DNA of 64,000 nucleotides from an uncultured Collinsella sp. (GCA_959019775.1 CAUEPS010000003.1:62001-126000); one strand, 5' to 3'. Shown: positions 34,029-43,443, counted from the first letter of the stretch. A program made the numbers and translations. Notes: generated from the letters alone by a model not told the origin.

Positions 34029-35551
34029 TACTGGTCCCTCCTTCCCTGGTACATCGCCGCCTCGAGCACGTGATCCTGCGACACCCGTTCGCTTTCGGCG
34101 ACATCGGCGATCGTGCGCGCGATGCGTACCAGACGCACGATGCCGCGACCCGTGAGATGCGTGCGCTTCGACAAGCCGAGCACGCATTTCTCGGCAGCCT
34201 CATCAAGCCCAAAGGTCGAAACGACGCCGTCAATGGACCGCGACTCGTCTTCCTCGGCCTCGGTGTCCGCATCGTCCATACGGGATTCACGCCAGGCGCG
34301 AAAGGCGCGCCCACGCACGACGTAATCGCGCAGCTCGGCCGATGACATACCCTCCGCGCCCTCAATGATCACCTGAGGATCGGGGCGGGTCACATCGATC
34401 ATCATGTCGATACGATCAGCCAAAGGACCGCGCAACTTGCCCCGGTAGCGCTCGACCATCGACGCGGAACAGCGACACGGCACTTCGCGATCTCCCAAAA
34501 ATCCGCAGGGGCAGGGATTGCTCGCAGCTAGCAGCTGAAAGCGCGACGGGAACGTAAAGGCCCCGTCAACGCGCACGATCCTTACGTAACCGCGCTCGAT
34601 GGGCTGACGCAGCGTCTGCAGCACGCCGGTGGGAAACTCGGCGAGCTCATCCAAAAAGAGCACGCCGCCATGAGCTAGGCTAATTTCGCCCGGATGCACC
34701 GGACGCCCGCCGCCGATGAGTCCCGCGGTCGAAATACTGTGATGGGGGCTGCGGAAGGGGCGATGCCCCGCAAGCAGTCCATCGATGTTCTCGCCCAAGA
34801 CCGAATGGATGCACAGTGCCTCTTGCTGATCCTCGAGAGAAAGCTCGGGCAAAATGCCTGTCATGCGCCGCGCAAGCATGGTCTTGCCCGAACCGGGCGA
34901 GCCGATCATGAGCAGGCCGAGCTCGCCGGCGGCCGCAAGCGCCATGCCGCGCTTGGCGACCTCCTGCCCCAGCACGTCGGCATAATCGAGCTCGGGCTCA
35001 AAGGTCGCCTCGAGCACTTCAGAATCCAGGTAATGCCGTGCGGCATCCCCCATGCCATGGGCAAGCTGAGATAGGTGGTCGATAAAGCCGCAGTCAACGC
35101 CTGCAAGCGGCACATGCTGATCGGACCTACCGGCGATAAAGGAAAGCCCCATATCGCGCGCCAACAGTTGAAACGCAACCTCGCCCTTGACGGGCAGCAC
35201 CGTGCCGTCCAGACCAAGCTCACCTGCGATAAGGCAGCGATCGAGGTTGTCACGGGGAATCTGCCCGTCGGCCGCCAGAACCGCGATGGCAATCGGCAGG
35301 TCAAAACCGCTGCCAGTTTTACGGATATCGCCGGGTGCCAGGTTGACGGTAATGCCAGATCGAGGGATCTCGAAGCCGGCCGAGCGCATGGCGCACCTGA
35401 TACGCCCGCGCGACTCCATCACCTCCATACTCGGAATGCCGAGCATCTGGATGCCCGGAACGCCACCGGCAAGCGAGACCTCGACGGTGACGGGAATTGC
35501 CTCTACGCCGCGGATGCAGGCCGCGTGTACGGCAAACGTCTCGAACGCCAT
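34028..35551 (-). CDS. comM: ComM / YifB-like Mg-chelatase-family AAA+ helicase
   Basis: ComM is a hexameric helicase that helps branch migration during natural transformation. The 507-residue protein has an N-terminal Lon-protease-like domain without a protease role (AVHAACIRGVEAIPVTVEVS), the Walker A motif MIGSPGSGKTMLARRM (about 216-231), Walker B GGVLFLDELAEF, a sensor NPCPCGFLGD and the CxC motif VPCRCSASMVERY. Coupled to yraN upstream (TGATG) and dprA downstream (TAATG). The three-gene yraN-comM-dprA order is widely conserved. Confidence 0.94.
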   Translation of the reverse strand: MAFETFAVHAACIRGVEAIPVTVEVSLAGGVPGIQMLGIPSMEVMESRGRIRCAMRSAGFEIPRSGITVNLAPGDIRKTGSGFDLPIAIAVLAADGQIPRDNLDRCLIAGELGLDGTVLPVKGEVAFQLLARDMGLSFIAGRSDQHVPLAGVDCGFIDHLSQLAHGMGDAARHYLDSEVLEATFEPELDYADVLGQEVAKRGMALAAAGELGLLMIGSPGSGKTMLARRMTGILPELSLEDQQEALCIHSVLGENIDGLLAGHRPFRSPHHSISTAGLIGGGRPVHPGEISLAHGGVLFLDELAEFPTGVLQTLRQPIERGYVRIVRVDGAFTFPSRFQLLAASNPCPCGFLGDREVPCRCSASMVERYRGKLRGPLADRIDMMIDVTRPDPQVIIEGAEGMSSAELRDYVVRGRAFRAWRESRMDDADTEAEEDESRSIDGVVSTFGLDEAAEKCVLGLSKRTHLTGRGIVRLVRIARTIADVAESERVSQDHVLEAAMYQGRRDQ

Positions 35552-36036
35552 CACGACACCTGCCAATCGAACGCATTGTACTGGTGCTCAATCTCGGCGA
35601 TATGCCCGCCGCGGATGGTGACGCCCACGGCATCGAAGCGAATCGACCTGAGAGGATAGTGCTCCATGAGATAGCAACTTGCGATACGGCGATACCGACG
35701 CTGCTTTTGGGCGTCCACGGCCTCCTCGGGAAAGACCCGCGTGGCGCAATCCAGGGCGACGCGTCTCGTCTTGACCTCGGCCATCACCACGACATCGTCG
35801 AGCTCATCGAGCAGCACCAGATCGGCTTCGCCCTCAATGCAACGATAGCCCTGCTCCAACAAGGTGTATCCACGCTCGTTAAAGTAATCGATGGTGATCA
35901 GCTCGCCCAGCATGCCGAGCTCGCGGGGACTGAGCCCCTTGATAAACTCGGGCGTCATCGCCCCGCAGTCGAGCTCGCCGTCTCCCCAGCGTTCCTTGAG
36001 TTGCTGCGTCTTGCTCTTTTTGCTTGCGGCACACAT
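35551..36036 (-). CDS. yraN: UPF0102 family nuclease-like protein YraN
   Basis: YraN is a small restriction-endonuclease-fold protein of unproven role, possibly a Holliday-junction or DNA-repair factor given its neighbours. The 161-residue protein has GMLGELITIDYFNERGYTLL and the nuclease-like E/D-E-K motif EGEADLVLL plus VVMAEVKTRR. Its N-terminus has about 40 extra residues beyond the usual 120. Start ATG at 36036 has AAAGGAG; the longer upstream frame crosses a terminator and was dropped. Confidence 0.88.
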   Translation of the reverse strand: MCAASKKSKTQQLKERWGDGELDCGAMTPEFIKGLSPRELGMLGELITIDYFNERGYTLLEQGYRCIEGEADLVLLDELDDVVVMAEVKTRRVALDCATRVFPEEAVDAQKQRRYRRIASCYLMEHYPLRSIRFDAVGVTIRGGHIAEIEHQYNAFDWQVS

Positions 36037-36134
36037 GGGGTCTCCTTTCCCGCACACTGCATTGCCCCGATAATGAGGGCACTTTTCATGCGGGTAAGTA
36101 CCGGAAGCAAACCAAAAGCTGACCAAATGCCGAC

Positions 36135-36176
36135 AAAAAACGGGCCGTACGCAACAATCACGTTGCACACGGCCCG
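36135..36176 (-). terminator. Terminator after rnhB
   Basis: CGGGCCGT pairs with ACGGCCCG, with an inner GCAAC/GTTGC helix; on the minus strand six T follow. Lies 50 bases past rnhB. Confidence 0.87.
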
Positions 36177-36197
36177 CTACCAGCAGGTTTATAAAAC

Positions 36198-36225
36198 GCC
36201 AGGGGTCCCTGTCTCCACAATTGAC
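36198..36225. repeat. GGGAC-type intergenic repeat touching the rnhB stop
   Basis: Directly after the rnhB TAG the minus strand reads GTCAATTGTGGAGACAGGG then ACCCCTGGC. It resembles REP-like palindromes with a GGGAC/GGGGACAG core and shares placement and flavour with repeats after rsfS and ppsR in this window. Copy number elsewhere cannot be tested here. Confidence 0.45.
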
Positions 36226-37014
36226 CTAGAAAAGGCGCTCAGTCTGCAGAAAGTTTCCGCAAAAGCTCACACGATGCAGCGGACAAAGTCCATGTTTGCG
36301 AATCGCCTCGATGTGCTCGGGGCTTGCGTAGCCCTTCGACTCGGCCAAATGATACTCGGGGTACTCGGCATCGTACTCGACCATCATCTCGTCACGCGTC
36401 ACCTTAGCCATGATGGACGCCGCGGCGATACAGGCGATTTTGGCATCGCCCTTCACCACGTCGCGCTCGTTGGGAACGGCGCCCAAGGGGTTACCGTCCA
36501 TAAGCACGCAATCGGGCTCGAGCCCCGTATCGGCCACGGCGCCCGCGACGGCAGCGCGGATGGCGCGGGCCATGCCCATATCGTCGATATCCGCGGGCGC
36601 GATATGGCAAAAACCAATCGCCGTCGCGACCTCGGCAATCTTCACCGAGAGCAGCTCGCGGCGCGCCGGCGTGAGCTTTTTAGAATCGTTGATGCCCCAG
36701 ACGCGCGGCTCCATGGGAAGGCACACGGCGCACACCGTCAAAGGACCGGCCACCGAGCCGCGACCTACCTCGTCGACACCCACGACCACGCCATCCCCAC
36801 CGAGCTCCTGCATCAGCTCGTACATGCCGTTGACGCGCTCGCGCTCGGCAAGTTCCTTGGCATGGCGCTTAAGAGCACGCTCGCAAGCCTTGATCACTTG
36901 CTGGCGCGGATCCTCACGATAATGCTCCACGAGGGCGGGGATCTCCTCAAACGTGGCGCTCGCCAGCTCGCCGGCAACCTGCGATGCCGAAACCGAGCTC
37001 GTCATGTTGGCCAT
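36226..37014 (-). CDS. rnhB: Ribonuclease HII
   Basis: Removes RNA from RNA-DNA hybrids and single ribonucleotides from DNA. The 262-residue protein has an extra N-terminal helical domain (about 1-70) then the catalytic GVDEVGRGSVAGPLTVCAV (about 76-94, with the DEVGRG acidic pair), NDSKKLTPARRELL, DGNPLGA, and AKVTRDEMM. The ATG at 37014 has AAGGAGG upstream. The substrate-recognition GRG motif is intact. Confidence 0.94.
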   Translation of the reverse strand: MANMTSSVSASQVAGELASATFEEIPALVEHYREDPRQQVIKACERALKRHAKELAERERVNGMYELMQELGGDGVVVGVDEVGRGSVAGPLTVCAVCLPMEPRVWGINDSKKLTPARRELLSVKIAEVATAIGFCHIAPADIDDMGMARAIRAAVAGAVADTGLEPDCVLMDGNPLGAVPNERDVVKGDAKIACIAAASIMAKVTRDEMMVEYDAEYPEYHLAESKGYASPEHIEAIRKHGLCPLHRVSFCGNFLQTERLF

Positions 37015-37043
37015 ATCGGGGCCTCCTTGCATGCAAATCAGAT

Positions 37044-37073
37044 AAAAAGAAGGGCCACCCGAAGGTGACCCTT
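37044..37073 (-). terminator. Terminator of rplS
   Basis: On the minus strand AAGGGTCACC-TTCG-GGTGGCCCTT (UUCG tetraloop, one G-U pair) is followed by CTTTTT. Confidence 0.9.
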
Positions 37074-37107
37074 TTGTCCAAACGAGTGGACAGACGCTGC
37101 GATCTTC

Positions 37108-37449
37108 TTAGCGCTTCTCGGGGATGCGAGCAGCCTTGCCCACCTTGTCGCGGAGGTAGTACAGCTTGGCGCGACGGACGCGGCCATGACGGACGACCTC
37201 GAGCTTGGCGATCTTGGGGCTGTGAAGCGGGAAGGTACGCTCAACACCGACACCGAAGGAAATCTTGCGGACGGTGAAGGTCTCACGGGCACCGGCGCCG
37301 GCCATGCGGATGACGTCACCCTGGAAAACCTGGATGCGCTCGCGGTCGCCTTCCTTAATGCGGTAGTGAACCTTGACGTTGTCGGCAACGCGGACCTGCG
37401 GGATGTCCTCGCGGATCTGCTGACGCTCGATTGCGCGGATGTAATCCAT
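37108..37449 (-). CDS. rplS: 50S ribosomal protein L19
   Basis: L19 lies at the 30S-50S interface. The 113-residue product has the usual opening DYIRAIERQQIREDIPQVRV, the core GDRERIQVFQGDVIRMAGAG and the C-terminal VRRAKLYYLRDKVGKAARI. The ATG at 37449 has AAGGAA upstream; two upstream codons are unlikely. It has its own promoter and a leader hairpin, and is separated from trmD-rimM, its neighbours in many bacteria. Confidence 0.96.
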   Translation of the reverse strand: MDYIRAIERQQIREDIPQVRVADNVKVHYRIKEGDRERIQVFQGDVIRMAGAGARETFTVRKISFGVGVERTFPLHSPKIAKLEVVRHGRVRRAKLYYLRDKVGKAARIPEKR

Positions 37450-37473
37450 GTGCAATTCCTTACTCTTCTAGAG

Positions 37474-37546
37474 GTGCCGTACCACCTTGGCCGGCACGTA
37501 GTTGAACAAACGTATTCGAGTATACACGCCACGACCTTGGCTGCAA
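37474..37546 (-). promoter_or_regulatory. rplS promoter and leader hairpin
   Basis: Minus strand: TTGCAG (37541-37546), 16 bases, TATACT (37519-37524). The leader holds GTGCCG/CGGCAC (37474-37497), which may be an L19-leader-type element. The region up to the next gene shows no good terminator for that gene. Confidence 0.6.
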
Positions 37547-37597
37547 GAACTATTTTGCCCGTGCGCAAAAAGACAAAAACACGCACTCTTTCTGCAC

Positions 37598-39262
37598 TTA
37601 TGCGCCGGCCGCAGCATCAGTCGTCGGCGTCGTCACGGTCGTTCCGGGCGCAATATAGCCGTATTCGAGCAACACCGAAAGCGCATGCTGCTTCCAGGTG
37701 GCAAGCTCTTCGTCATTATAGTTGTCATGGGCCCATTCATTCATCGCGTCCTCGGCGTCTTGGGGCACCAGGTCCTGGCTGTCCGCCATCAGGTACAGGA
37801 TGCCTAAGATGTCGAAGTCCTGCTTGGTCATCTCTTCCTTGTTTGATGTGCTGATGAGGCCGTGATCGATGCCGTAGCGGCAGATATCGGTCAAAACGGT
37901 AACGAGGCCCGTAGGAATCGGCGAGGCATCCTTCGCGGCAGTGGGCGCGGTGTCGTCAGTCACTGCAGTGGCATCGTCGTTCGCCGGAGCAGATTCGGCC
38001 GCGTTCGCATCGGGAGCTGCCTGCTCTCCTTGGGCGGGAGCTGTGCTATCTGTCGTTGCCGAAGCATCCCCCGAAGATACGGACGTAACACTCACCGCTG
38101 TCTCGACCACGGTCGTCATCGGGTCGACCGGTGCGGGTGCGGCGATGACCTCGGCCCAATCGGAATACACGCCGTCAATAAAGGCGCGAACATGGAAGGT
38201 GCCCGGTTGCGAGATGGTCATCGTGCCGTCCGTCGCGACCGAAATGCCCTTGCTCTCGAGCTCTTGGGCCTCCCAGCTGCAGACCCTATCGACCTCCTTG
38301 CCCGTCGTGTCATAGACCGTAGCCGTCAGGCCTTCGATGCCGTTGAGATTTTCCTCGACGCCGACGACGGTCTGAGCCGAGCCCTCGAGTTTGATGCTGC
38401 CGCTAAACGGCTCGGGCGCCACGTCACTTACCTTATATTTGTAGGCCGCAGCGTCGATCTCATCATTGGTCGAGACATGCCCGTTCACGTCCACATAGGT
38501 GTCCTCAGGGATAAAGTACTTTACGTAGGCGGTGCCGGCCTTCTTGCCTACCACGACTTGCTCATGTGTGACAGGGTCGGTCTGGATCTCGATGACGTCG
38601 GACTTGCATTCCTTGCTCTTTTTATCGACCACGCGCCAGTCGCCCGACGACTTCACAAAGCCGTAGTAGTCAACATCGTCCTCGTCCCTCGCGCGCACGC
38701 GATAGGAAGAGATGGGATCTTCCTCTCCCACCGCAAGCTTTCGGGTCTTATCGGTCTGCAGCGATACGAGAATCTTGGAGATGGGCTTAATAGGCTGCGG
38801 CGTGCCCAGCTGCGTATCGACCGTCACCGACTCAAACGACAGATTAGAACCCGTAATGGACATGGGGTAGGTGGCGGCCATGTCATTGAGCACGTTGCAC
38901 GTGCGCGGGGCGCCGCCGTTGCGCGAAGGCACCTCGCGATCGGCCAGGACCGAACTCCAATCGATGGCGCGCACCATGTGGTTATTGGTGCGATGCGACC
39001 AGCTCGTAACGTTTCCGGCGGTGGTATCGTAACCGTCGTCGCCACGATGAGCGATTGAGCGCAGGAACAGGTTCTGTACGGCGTCGGTCGACTGATCGCC
39101 AAAGGTGGTGTAGAACGAGCGCTGGTCATAACCGGCGGTATGGAACTCCTGCACGGCGGCGTTGTCGTCGTAGCACTCACCGTTCATGTTAAAGATGATC
39201 ACGTCGAACGTCACGCCCACCGGCTGGTCATAGTCCTCGGACAGCGTCGTGGTAGAACTCGT
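37598..39262 (-). pseudogene. Distal part of interrupted secreted protein (Ig-like and C-terminal regions)
   Basis: This is the in-frame continuation of the gene at 39263-40405 after a single TAG codon (39263-39265). It encodes about 554 residues: first the end of the pore-former-like module (DQPVGVTFDVIIFN), then a region with ILVSLQTDKTRKLAVGEED and GTAYVKYFIPEDTYVDVNG that looks like bacterial Ig-like repeats, a low-complexity Ala/Thr/Asp linker, and a helical C-terminal end. The only early start (GTG at 39220) has no ribosome-binding site at proper distance, so it is probably translated only by read-through, or not at all. No sortase motif or membrane anchor was seen. Confidence 0.7.
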
Positions 39263-40405
39263 CTACTTACTATTGACCTGCGTGTGCGCCGGGATCGTCA
39301 TATTGACGGTAACCGACTGATTGTCCGTTGTGGTGATCGACTTTTCCTCGGTTTTACTCGCCTCCCACAACTGGGACATCGTGGTTTCGGCCGAAAACGA
39401 GGTCTCGATCTCCTCGCTCGCTGTTGCGGGCACGCCCAGCGACTCCTTGAGGCTCACCGATGCGCCCCACGAGCCGCCTTTGGAATACGATGCGGATTCA
39501 GAAGTGCTCGTGCCGACCGTCTCCTCGGTACCGCGGGCGAGCGTGATGCTCTGCGAGGCGTCTTCATAGCCGACGTTAAGAGCCGAGGTAACGAGCTCCT
39601 GCTCAGTCTTAGAATCGACAAAGGAATAACCCGGCGCGTCCTCGGGCGCACAGTTAAGCTTGTTCACGCTGTTGAGCTGCTGAACTCTAAAGTTATAGAA
39701 CGCGATGCCAAAGCCATTGAAATCGTACTGGTAGGTGCCGCCGAGCTTGTCGACACAGGCAATGGTGGCATAGATGACGTCCTGCTCAGTCGTGTCTTTC
39801 GACAGTCCGTCGAGCGGCACGTATTTACGGAAATCTGAGCCCTTCAGCTTGTGACCGATACAGCCGGCGATATCGTCGGTCAAGCGCTCGTAGACCGCAT
39901 TGAGGCTTTTTGCAGATGTCAGACCGCTCTGCTTCGATTTGTCGGCACCATCGGAATGCTCACCGTTGCCGCCCGAAAGCGCATCATAGAGATAGATGTA
40001 GTGACCCTTACCAAAGTCCTTCTCAAAGCCCTTGCCGGCGTGGTCCCAGTACAAAAAGTCCCCGGAGTCGTCGCCTCCACCATAGCCAAGGATGTTATAG
40101 GCTAGCGATGCCCAGTTGGGCAGCACCTTTTTGACGGCGGCCGTATAGAACGAGACATTGTCGTACATCGAGGTACGGCCCTCGAGCTTGCCGTCATCGA
40201 TATCTACAAACGTGCAGTCGCGATCGTTGACCGTAATGGTCAGTGGGTTGACCACGTCGCCATAGAGCTCGTCGCGCGAATCATCCTGAAGGGCAAAACC
40301 GGCTGTCGGGATCCCGCAAAGCGCCGTGACCGCAACGACCACCCAGCACAGGGTCATCTGTGCTCTCCGACGCGCTCGTTGCAAATACCTGGTGAGGTTT
40401 TTCAT
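39263..40405 (-). CDS. Putative secreted aerolysin/ETX-MTX2-like pore-forming protein, amber-truncated
   Basis: The 380-residue product starts at ATG 40405 (GGGAGGA upstream) with a Sec signal peptide: an Arg-rich n-region, a hydrophobic core (LCWVVVAVTALCGI) and a cleavage site after AGFA. Residues about 43-260 form an unrecognised domain. From about 280 to 375 comes a Ser/Thr-rich alternating pattern (ETVGTSTSESASYSKGGSWG, then SLKE, EIETSFSAETTMSQLWEASK and VTVNMTIPAHTQV) like the transmembrane hairpin of ETX/MTX2/aerolysin toxins. The frame ends at TAG but continues open for 554 codons in the same frame. Family placement is by pattern only and needs structure prediction. Confidence 0.65.
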   Translation of the reverse strand: MKNLTRYLQRARRRAQMTLCWVVVAVTALCGIPTAGFALQDDSRDELYGDVVNPLTITVNDRDCTFVDIDDGKLEGRTSMYDNVSFYTAAVKKVLPNWASLAYNILGYGGGDDSGDFLYWDHAGKGFEKDFGKGHYIYLYDALSGGNGEHSDGADKSKQSGLTSAKSLNAVYERLTDDIAGCIGHKLKGSDFRKYVPLDGLSKDTTEQDVIYATIACVDKLGGTYQYDFNGFGIAFYNFRVQQLNSVNKLNCAPEDAPGYSFVDSKTEQELVTSALNVGYEDASQSITLARGTEETVGTSTSESASYSKGGSWGASVSLKESLGVPATASEEIETSFSAETTMSQLWEASKTEEKSITTTDNQSVTVNMTIPAHTQVNSK

Positions 40406-40445
40406 CGCAGTCCTCCCGTCAGTTGCCAATGTATTGAACCAACGT

Positions 40446-40480
40446 AAAACGCCGCCGCGTCCACAGGGGCGCGACGGCGC
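40446..40480 (-). terminator. Terminator after ppdK
   Basis: GC-rich 10-bp stem with one mismatch (450-459 with 470-479 of kb 40) followed on the minus strand by TTTTA. About 40 bases past ppdK. Confidence 0.7.
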
Positions 40481-40520
40481 GAAGGGGGGGCGTAAAAGGC
40501 GCAAATGGAATGCGACTCCG

Positions 40521-43271
40521 TTAAGCGGAGCGCTTGGCCTCGAGCTTGGCCTGAGCGGCCGCCAGACGCGCCAGGGGCACGCGATAGGGCGAGCAGGACA
40601 CATAGTCCACGTCGGACGCGTTAAACAGGGCCTTGATGGACTTGGGGTCGCCACCGTGCTCACCGCACACGCCAAAGTGCATGCCGGGGTTGGTGGCACG
40701 ACCCTTCTCGACGGCCATGCGCACGAGCTCCAGTACCGCCGTGTCGATGGTCTCGAAGGGGTTGTCCTTCAAGATCTTCTTGTGCATGTACAGGGGGATG
40801 AACTTGGCCTCGGCGTCGTCACGCGAGAAACCGAAAGTCGTCTGCGTGAGGTCGTTGGTGCCAAAGCAGAAGAAGTCGGCGTGATGGGCGATCTCGTCAG
40901 CGACCATACAGGCGCGCGGCAGCTCGAGCATCGTGCCCACGGGAATGTCGAGCTCGACGCCCTCCTCGGCGGAAACCTCGGCGATCACGCGCTCGATGAC
41001 CTCGCGAGTCTGGACATGCTCGGCCGTGATGGAAACGAGCGGAACCATGATTTCGGGGCGCGGGTCGACGCCTTCCTTGATAAGGCGAGCGGCAGCCGTT
41101 GCCACGGCACGGACCTGCATGAGCGGCAGGTCACCGAAGACGACTGACAGGCGCACGCCGCGCAGGCCGAGCATCGGGTTGGACTCGACCATGCCGTCGA
41201 TACGGCGCAGGCGGGCACGCAGGGCGGCAAGCTCTTCCTCGCTGGCACCGGCGGCTTCCTTCTTGGTGATGGCGACCTCGAGCTCGCGAGGATTATCCAG
41301 GAACTCATGAAGCGGCGGATCGAGCAGGCGAACAACCACATCGCGGCCGGACATGGTCTTGAACATCGCCAAGAAGTCCTCAGTCTGAACCTTGAGCAGA
41401 TCGGCCAGGGCCTGCTGCTTCACAGCCTCGTCGTCGGACAGGATGAAGCTCTGGATAATGTTCTTGCGATCGCCCAGGAACATGTGCTCGGTACGGCACA
41501 GACCGATGGCCTCGGCGCCAAACTCAAGCGCGAGCTCGGCATCCTCGGGGTTGTCGGCGTTGACGCGCACGTGGTTGGCGTGACCGTCGGTCTCGTCCAG
41601 GCGGATCTCATCAGCCCAGGACAGGATGGTGTCCAAGTCGCCAGTGAGCTCGGCCGAAACCAGATCGACGGCGCCGTCGACGACGATGCCTTGAGTGCCG
41701 TCGATGGAGATGATGTCGCCCTCGTGCAGCACGCGATCGCTGTCCTCGATACGAACGACCTTCTCGGCAGCGTCGATATGGAAACGCTCGACACCGCAGA
41801 CGCAGGGGGTACCCATGCCACGGGCAATAACGGCGGCGTGGCTCGTCTTGCCACCATGGCTCGTCAAGATACCCTCGGCGGCGACCATACCCTTCAGGTC
41901 GTCAGGGTTGGTCTCCCAGCGGACCAGAATGACCTTATGGCCCTCGGCAGAACGCGCGACGGCGTCATCGCTCGAGAACACGACCTCGCCCACGGCGGCA
42001 CCGGGACTGGCGTTAAGGCCGCATGCAAGCGCCTCGTACTTCTTGGAGGAGTCGAACTGCGGGTGCAGGAGCTGGTCGAGCTGCGCGGGGTCGATGCGGC
42101 TCACGGCCTCCTCACGGGTAATGAGGCCTTCCTCGACCATCTCGATAGCGATGCGCAGAGCGGCGGTTGCGGTACGCTTGCCCACGCGGGTCTGGAGCAT
42201 CCAGAGCTTGCCCTGCTCGATGGTGAACTCGATGTCGCACATGTCGCGGTAGTGATCCTCGAGCGTCAGGAAGACACGTTCAAGCTCCTCACCTGCGGAC
42301 TCGAGGCCCGGAGTGGTCTTGAGGTCGGCGATGGGCTCGGTGTTGCGGATGCCGGCGACGACGTCCTCGCCCTGGGCGTTGACCAGAAAGTCACCGTAGA
42401 ACTCCTTGGTGCCGTCGGCGGGGTTGCGCGTAAAGGCGACGCCGGTCGCCGAGGTCTCGCCCTTATTGCCAAAGGCCATAGCCTGAACGTTGACGGCGGT
42501 GCCAAGGTCGTCGGAAATGCCGTGCTGTTTGCGGTAGATGCAGGCACGCTCGTTCATCCAGCTACCAAAGACGGCCTGAATGGCAAGGCGCAGCTGGAGC
42601 TCCGGATCGTGCGGAAAGACGGGCTTGCCTTCCGCGACCTCGAGCTCGGGGTACAGGGCGGCCTCGACGTTCTCAGAGAAAATGCCCTTAAAGGTCTCGA
42701 CGAGCTCCTGCAGGTCCTCGGACGAAAGCTCGGAATCGACGCGAACGCCGGCGACCAGGCGAGCCTGGGTCAGGGCGTTTTCGAACAAGTCGGCATCGAC
42801 ACCCATGACGACGTTGGAGAACATCTGGATAAAGCGACGATAACTGTCCCAGGCAAAGCGCGGGTTCTGCGTCTGGGCGATAAGGCCCTGAACGGAGTCG
42901 TCGTTGAGGCCCAGGTTGAGGACCGTGTCCATCATGCCGGGCATAGAGAACGGAGCGCCCGAGCGCACCGACACGAGCAGCGGGTCACGGGCGTCGCCGA
43001 GCTTCTTGCCGCAGCGGGCCTCGAGGTCGGCCTCGGCGGCAACGATCTCGTCAAGCGCGCCCACGGGCCACACGTTGCCGGCACCAGAGTACTCGACACA
43101 GGTCTGGCAGGTAATGGTAAAGCCACCGGGAACCGGCAGGCCGATACGACTCATCTCGGCAAGGTTAGCGCCTTTGCCGCCAAGCACGAAGTTCATGGAC
43201 TTATCGCCCTCGGTAACACATGTGCCCTGGGCATCGGTTCCAAAACGGTAAACCCTCTTGCAATCGCTCAC
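40521..43271 (-). CDS. ppdK: Pyruvate, phosphate dikinase
   Basis: Interconverts pyruvate, ATP and Pi with PEP, AMP and PPi. The 916-residue protein has the N-terminal ATP-grasp domain (LGGKGANLAEMSRIGLPVPG, about 31-50), the phosphohistidine domain with GGKTSHAAVIARGMG (about 470-484), and the C-terminal PEP/pyruvate barrel with SNPMLGLRGVRLS and FCFGTNDLTQTTFGFSRDD. It is slightly longer than the common 870-880. Start GTG at 43271 with GGGGAAG. The gene for its regulator lies upstream, separated by the foldback element, which suggests separate transcription with activator control. Confidence 0.96.
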   Translation of the reverse strand: MSDCKRVYRFGTDAQGTCVTEGDKSMNFVLGGKGANLAEMSRIGLPVPGGFTITCQTCVEYSGAGNVWPVGALDEIVAAEADLEARCGKKLGDARDPLLVSVRSGAPFSMPGMMDTVLNLGLNDDSVQGLIAQTQNPRFAWDSYRRFIQMFSNVVMGVDADLFENALTQARLVAGVRVDSELSSEDLQELVETFKGIFSENVEAALYPELEVAEGKPVFPHDPELQLRLAIQAVFGSWMNERACIYRKQHGISDDLGTAVNVQAMAFGNKGETSATGVAFTRNPADGTKEFYGDFLVNAQGEDVVAGIRNTEPIADLKTTPGLESAGEELERVFLTLEDHYRDMCDIEFTIEQGKLWMLQTRVGKRTATAALRIAIEMVEEGLITREEAVSRIDPAQLDQLLHPQFDSSKKYEALACGLNASPGAAVGEVVFSSDDAVARSAEGHKVILVRWETNPDDLKGMVAAEGILTSHGGKTSHAAVIARGMGTPCVCGVERFHIDAAEKVVRIEDSDRVLHEGDIISIDGTQGIVVDGAVDLVSAELTGDLDTILSWADEIRLDETDGHANHVRVNADNPEDAELALEFGAEAIGLCRTEHMFLGDRKNIIQSFILSDDEAVKQQALADLLKVQTEDFLAMFKTMSGRDVVVRLLDPPLHEFLDNPRELEVAITKKEAAGASEEELAALRARLRRIDGMVESNPMLGLRGVRLSVVFGDLPLMQVRAVATAAARLIKEGVDPRPEIMVPLVSITAEHVQTREVIERVIAEVSAEEGVELDIPVGTMLELPRACMVADEIAHHADFFCFGTNDLTQTTFGFSRDDAEAKFIPLYMHKKILKDNPFETIDTAVLELVRMAVEKGRATNPGMHFGVCGEHGGDPKSIKALFNASDVDYVSCSPYRVPLARLAAAQAKLEAKRSA

Positions 43272-43346
43272 GATACTTCCCCTTCCATGCGCTCTCGCGC
43301 ACGACCGTGGTAACGAATCGGCCCGCCGGATGCGGGCCGTGAGGGA

Positions 43347-43431
43347 ACTATACGGCGGGTTTTGAACGGACTTGAGCAGAGAATACGCGGTTTGGTAAAC
43401 GAGCTAAAACTAGCGGTAAACGGTAGGTAAA
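43347..43431 (-). promoter_or_regulatory. ppdK promoter region with three phased GGTAAA boxes
   Basis: A TATAGT -10 (43347-43352, minus strand) has no -35 partner. Upstream the plus strand holds GGTAAAC (43394), GGTAAAC (43415) and GGTAAAG (43426), spaced 21 and 11 bases, so on one helix face at about -55 to -90. This suits binding of an activator. The leader also has a GCCCGC/GCGGGC hairpin (43321-43337). Confidence 0.4.
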
Positions 43432-43443
43432 GGTGGTTACCTT

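Noticed and set aside
39263..39265. Genome-wide reassignment of TAG as a sense codon
   Set aside because: Several conserved genes here (lepA, pyrD, pyrK, adhE, rsfS, trmFO) end properly at TAG, so only local read-through or mutation remains possible.
41307..43313. 668-codon plus-strand frame opposite ppdK
   Set aside because: Shadow of ppdK; no recognisable domain.
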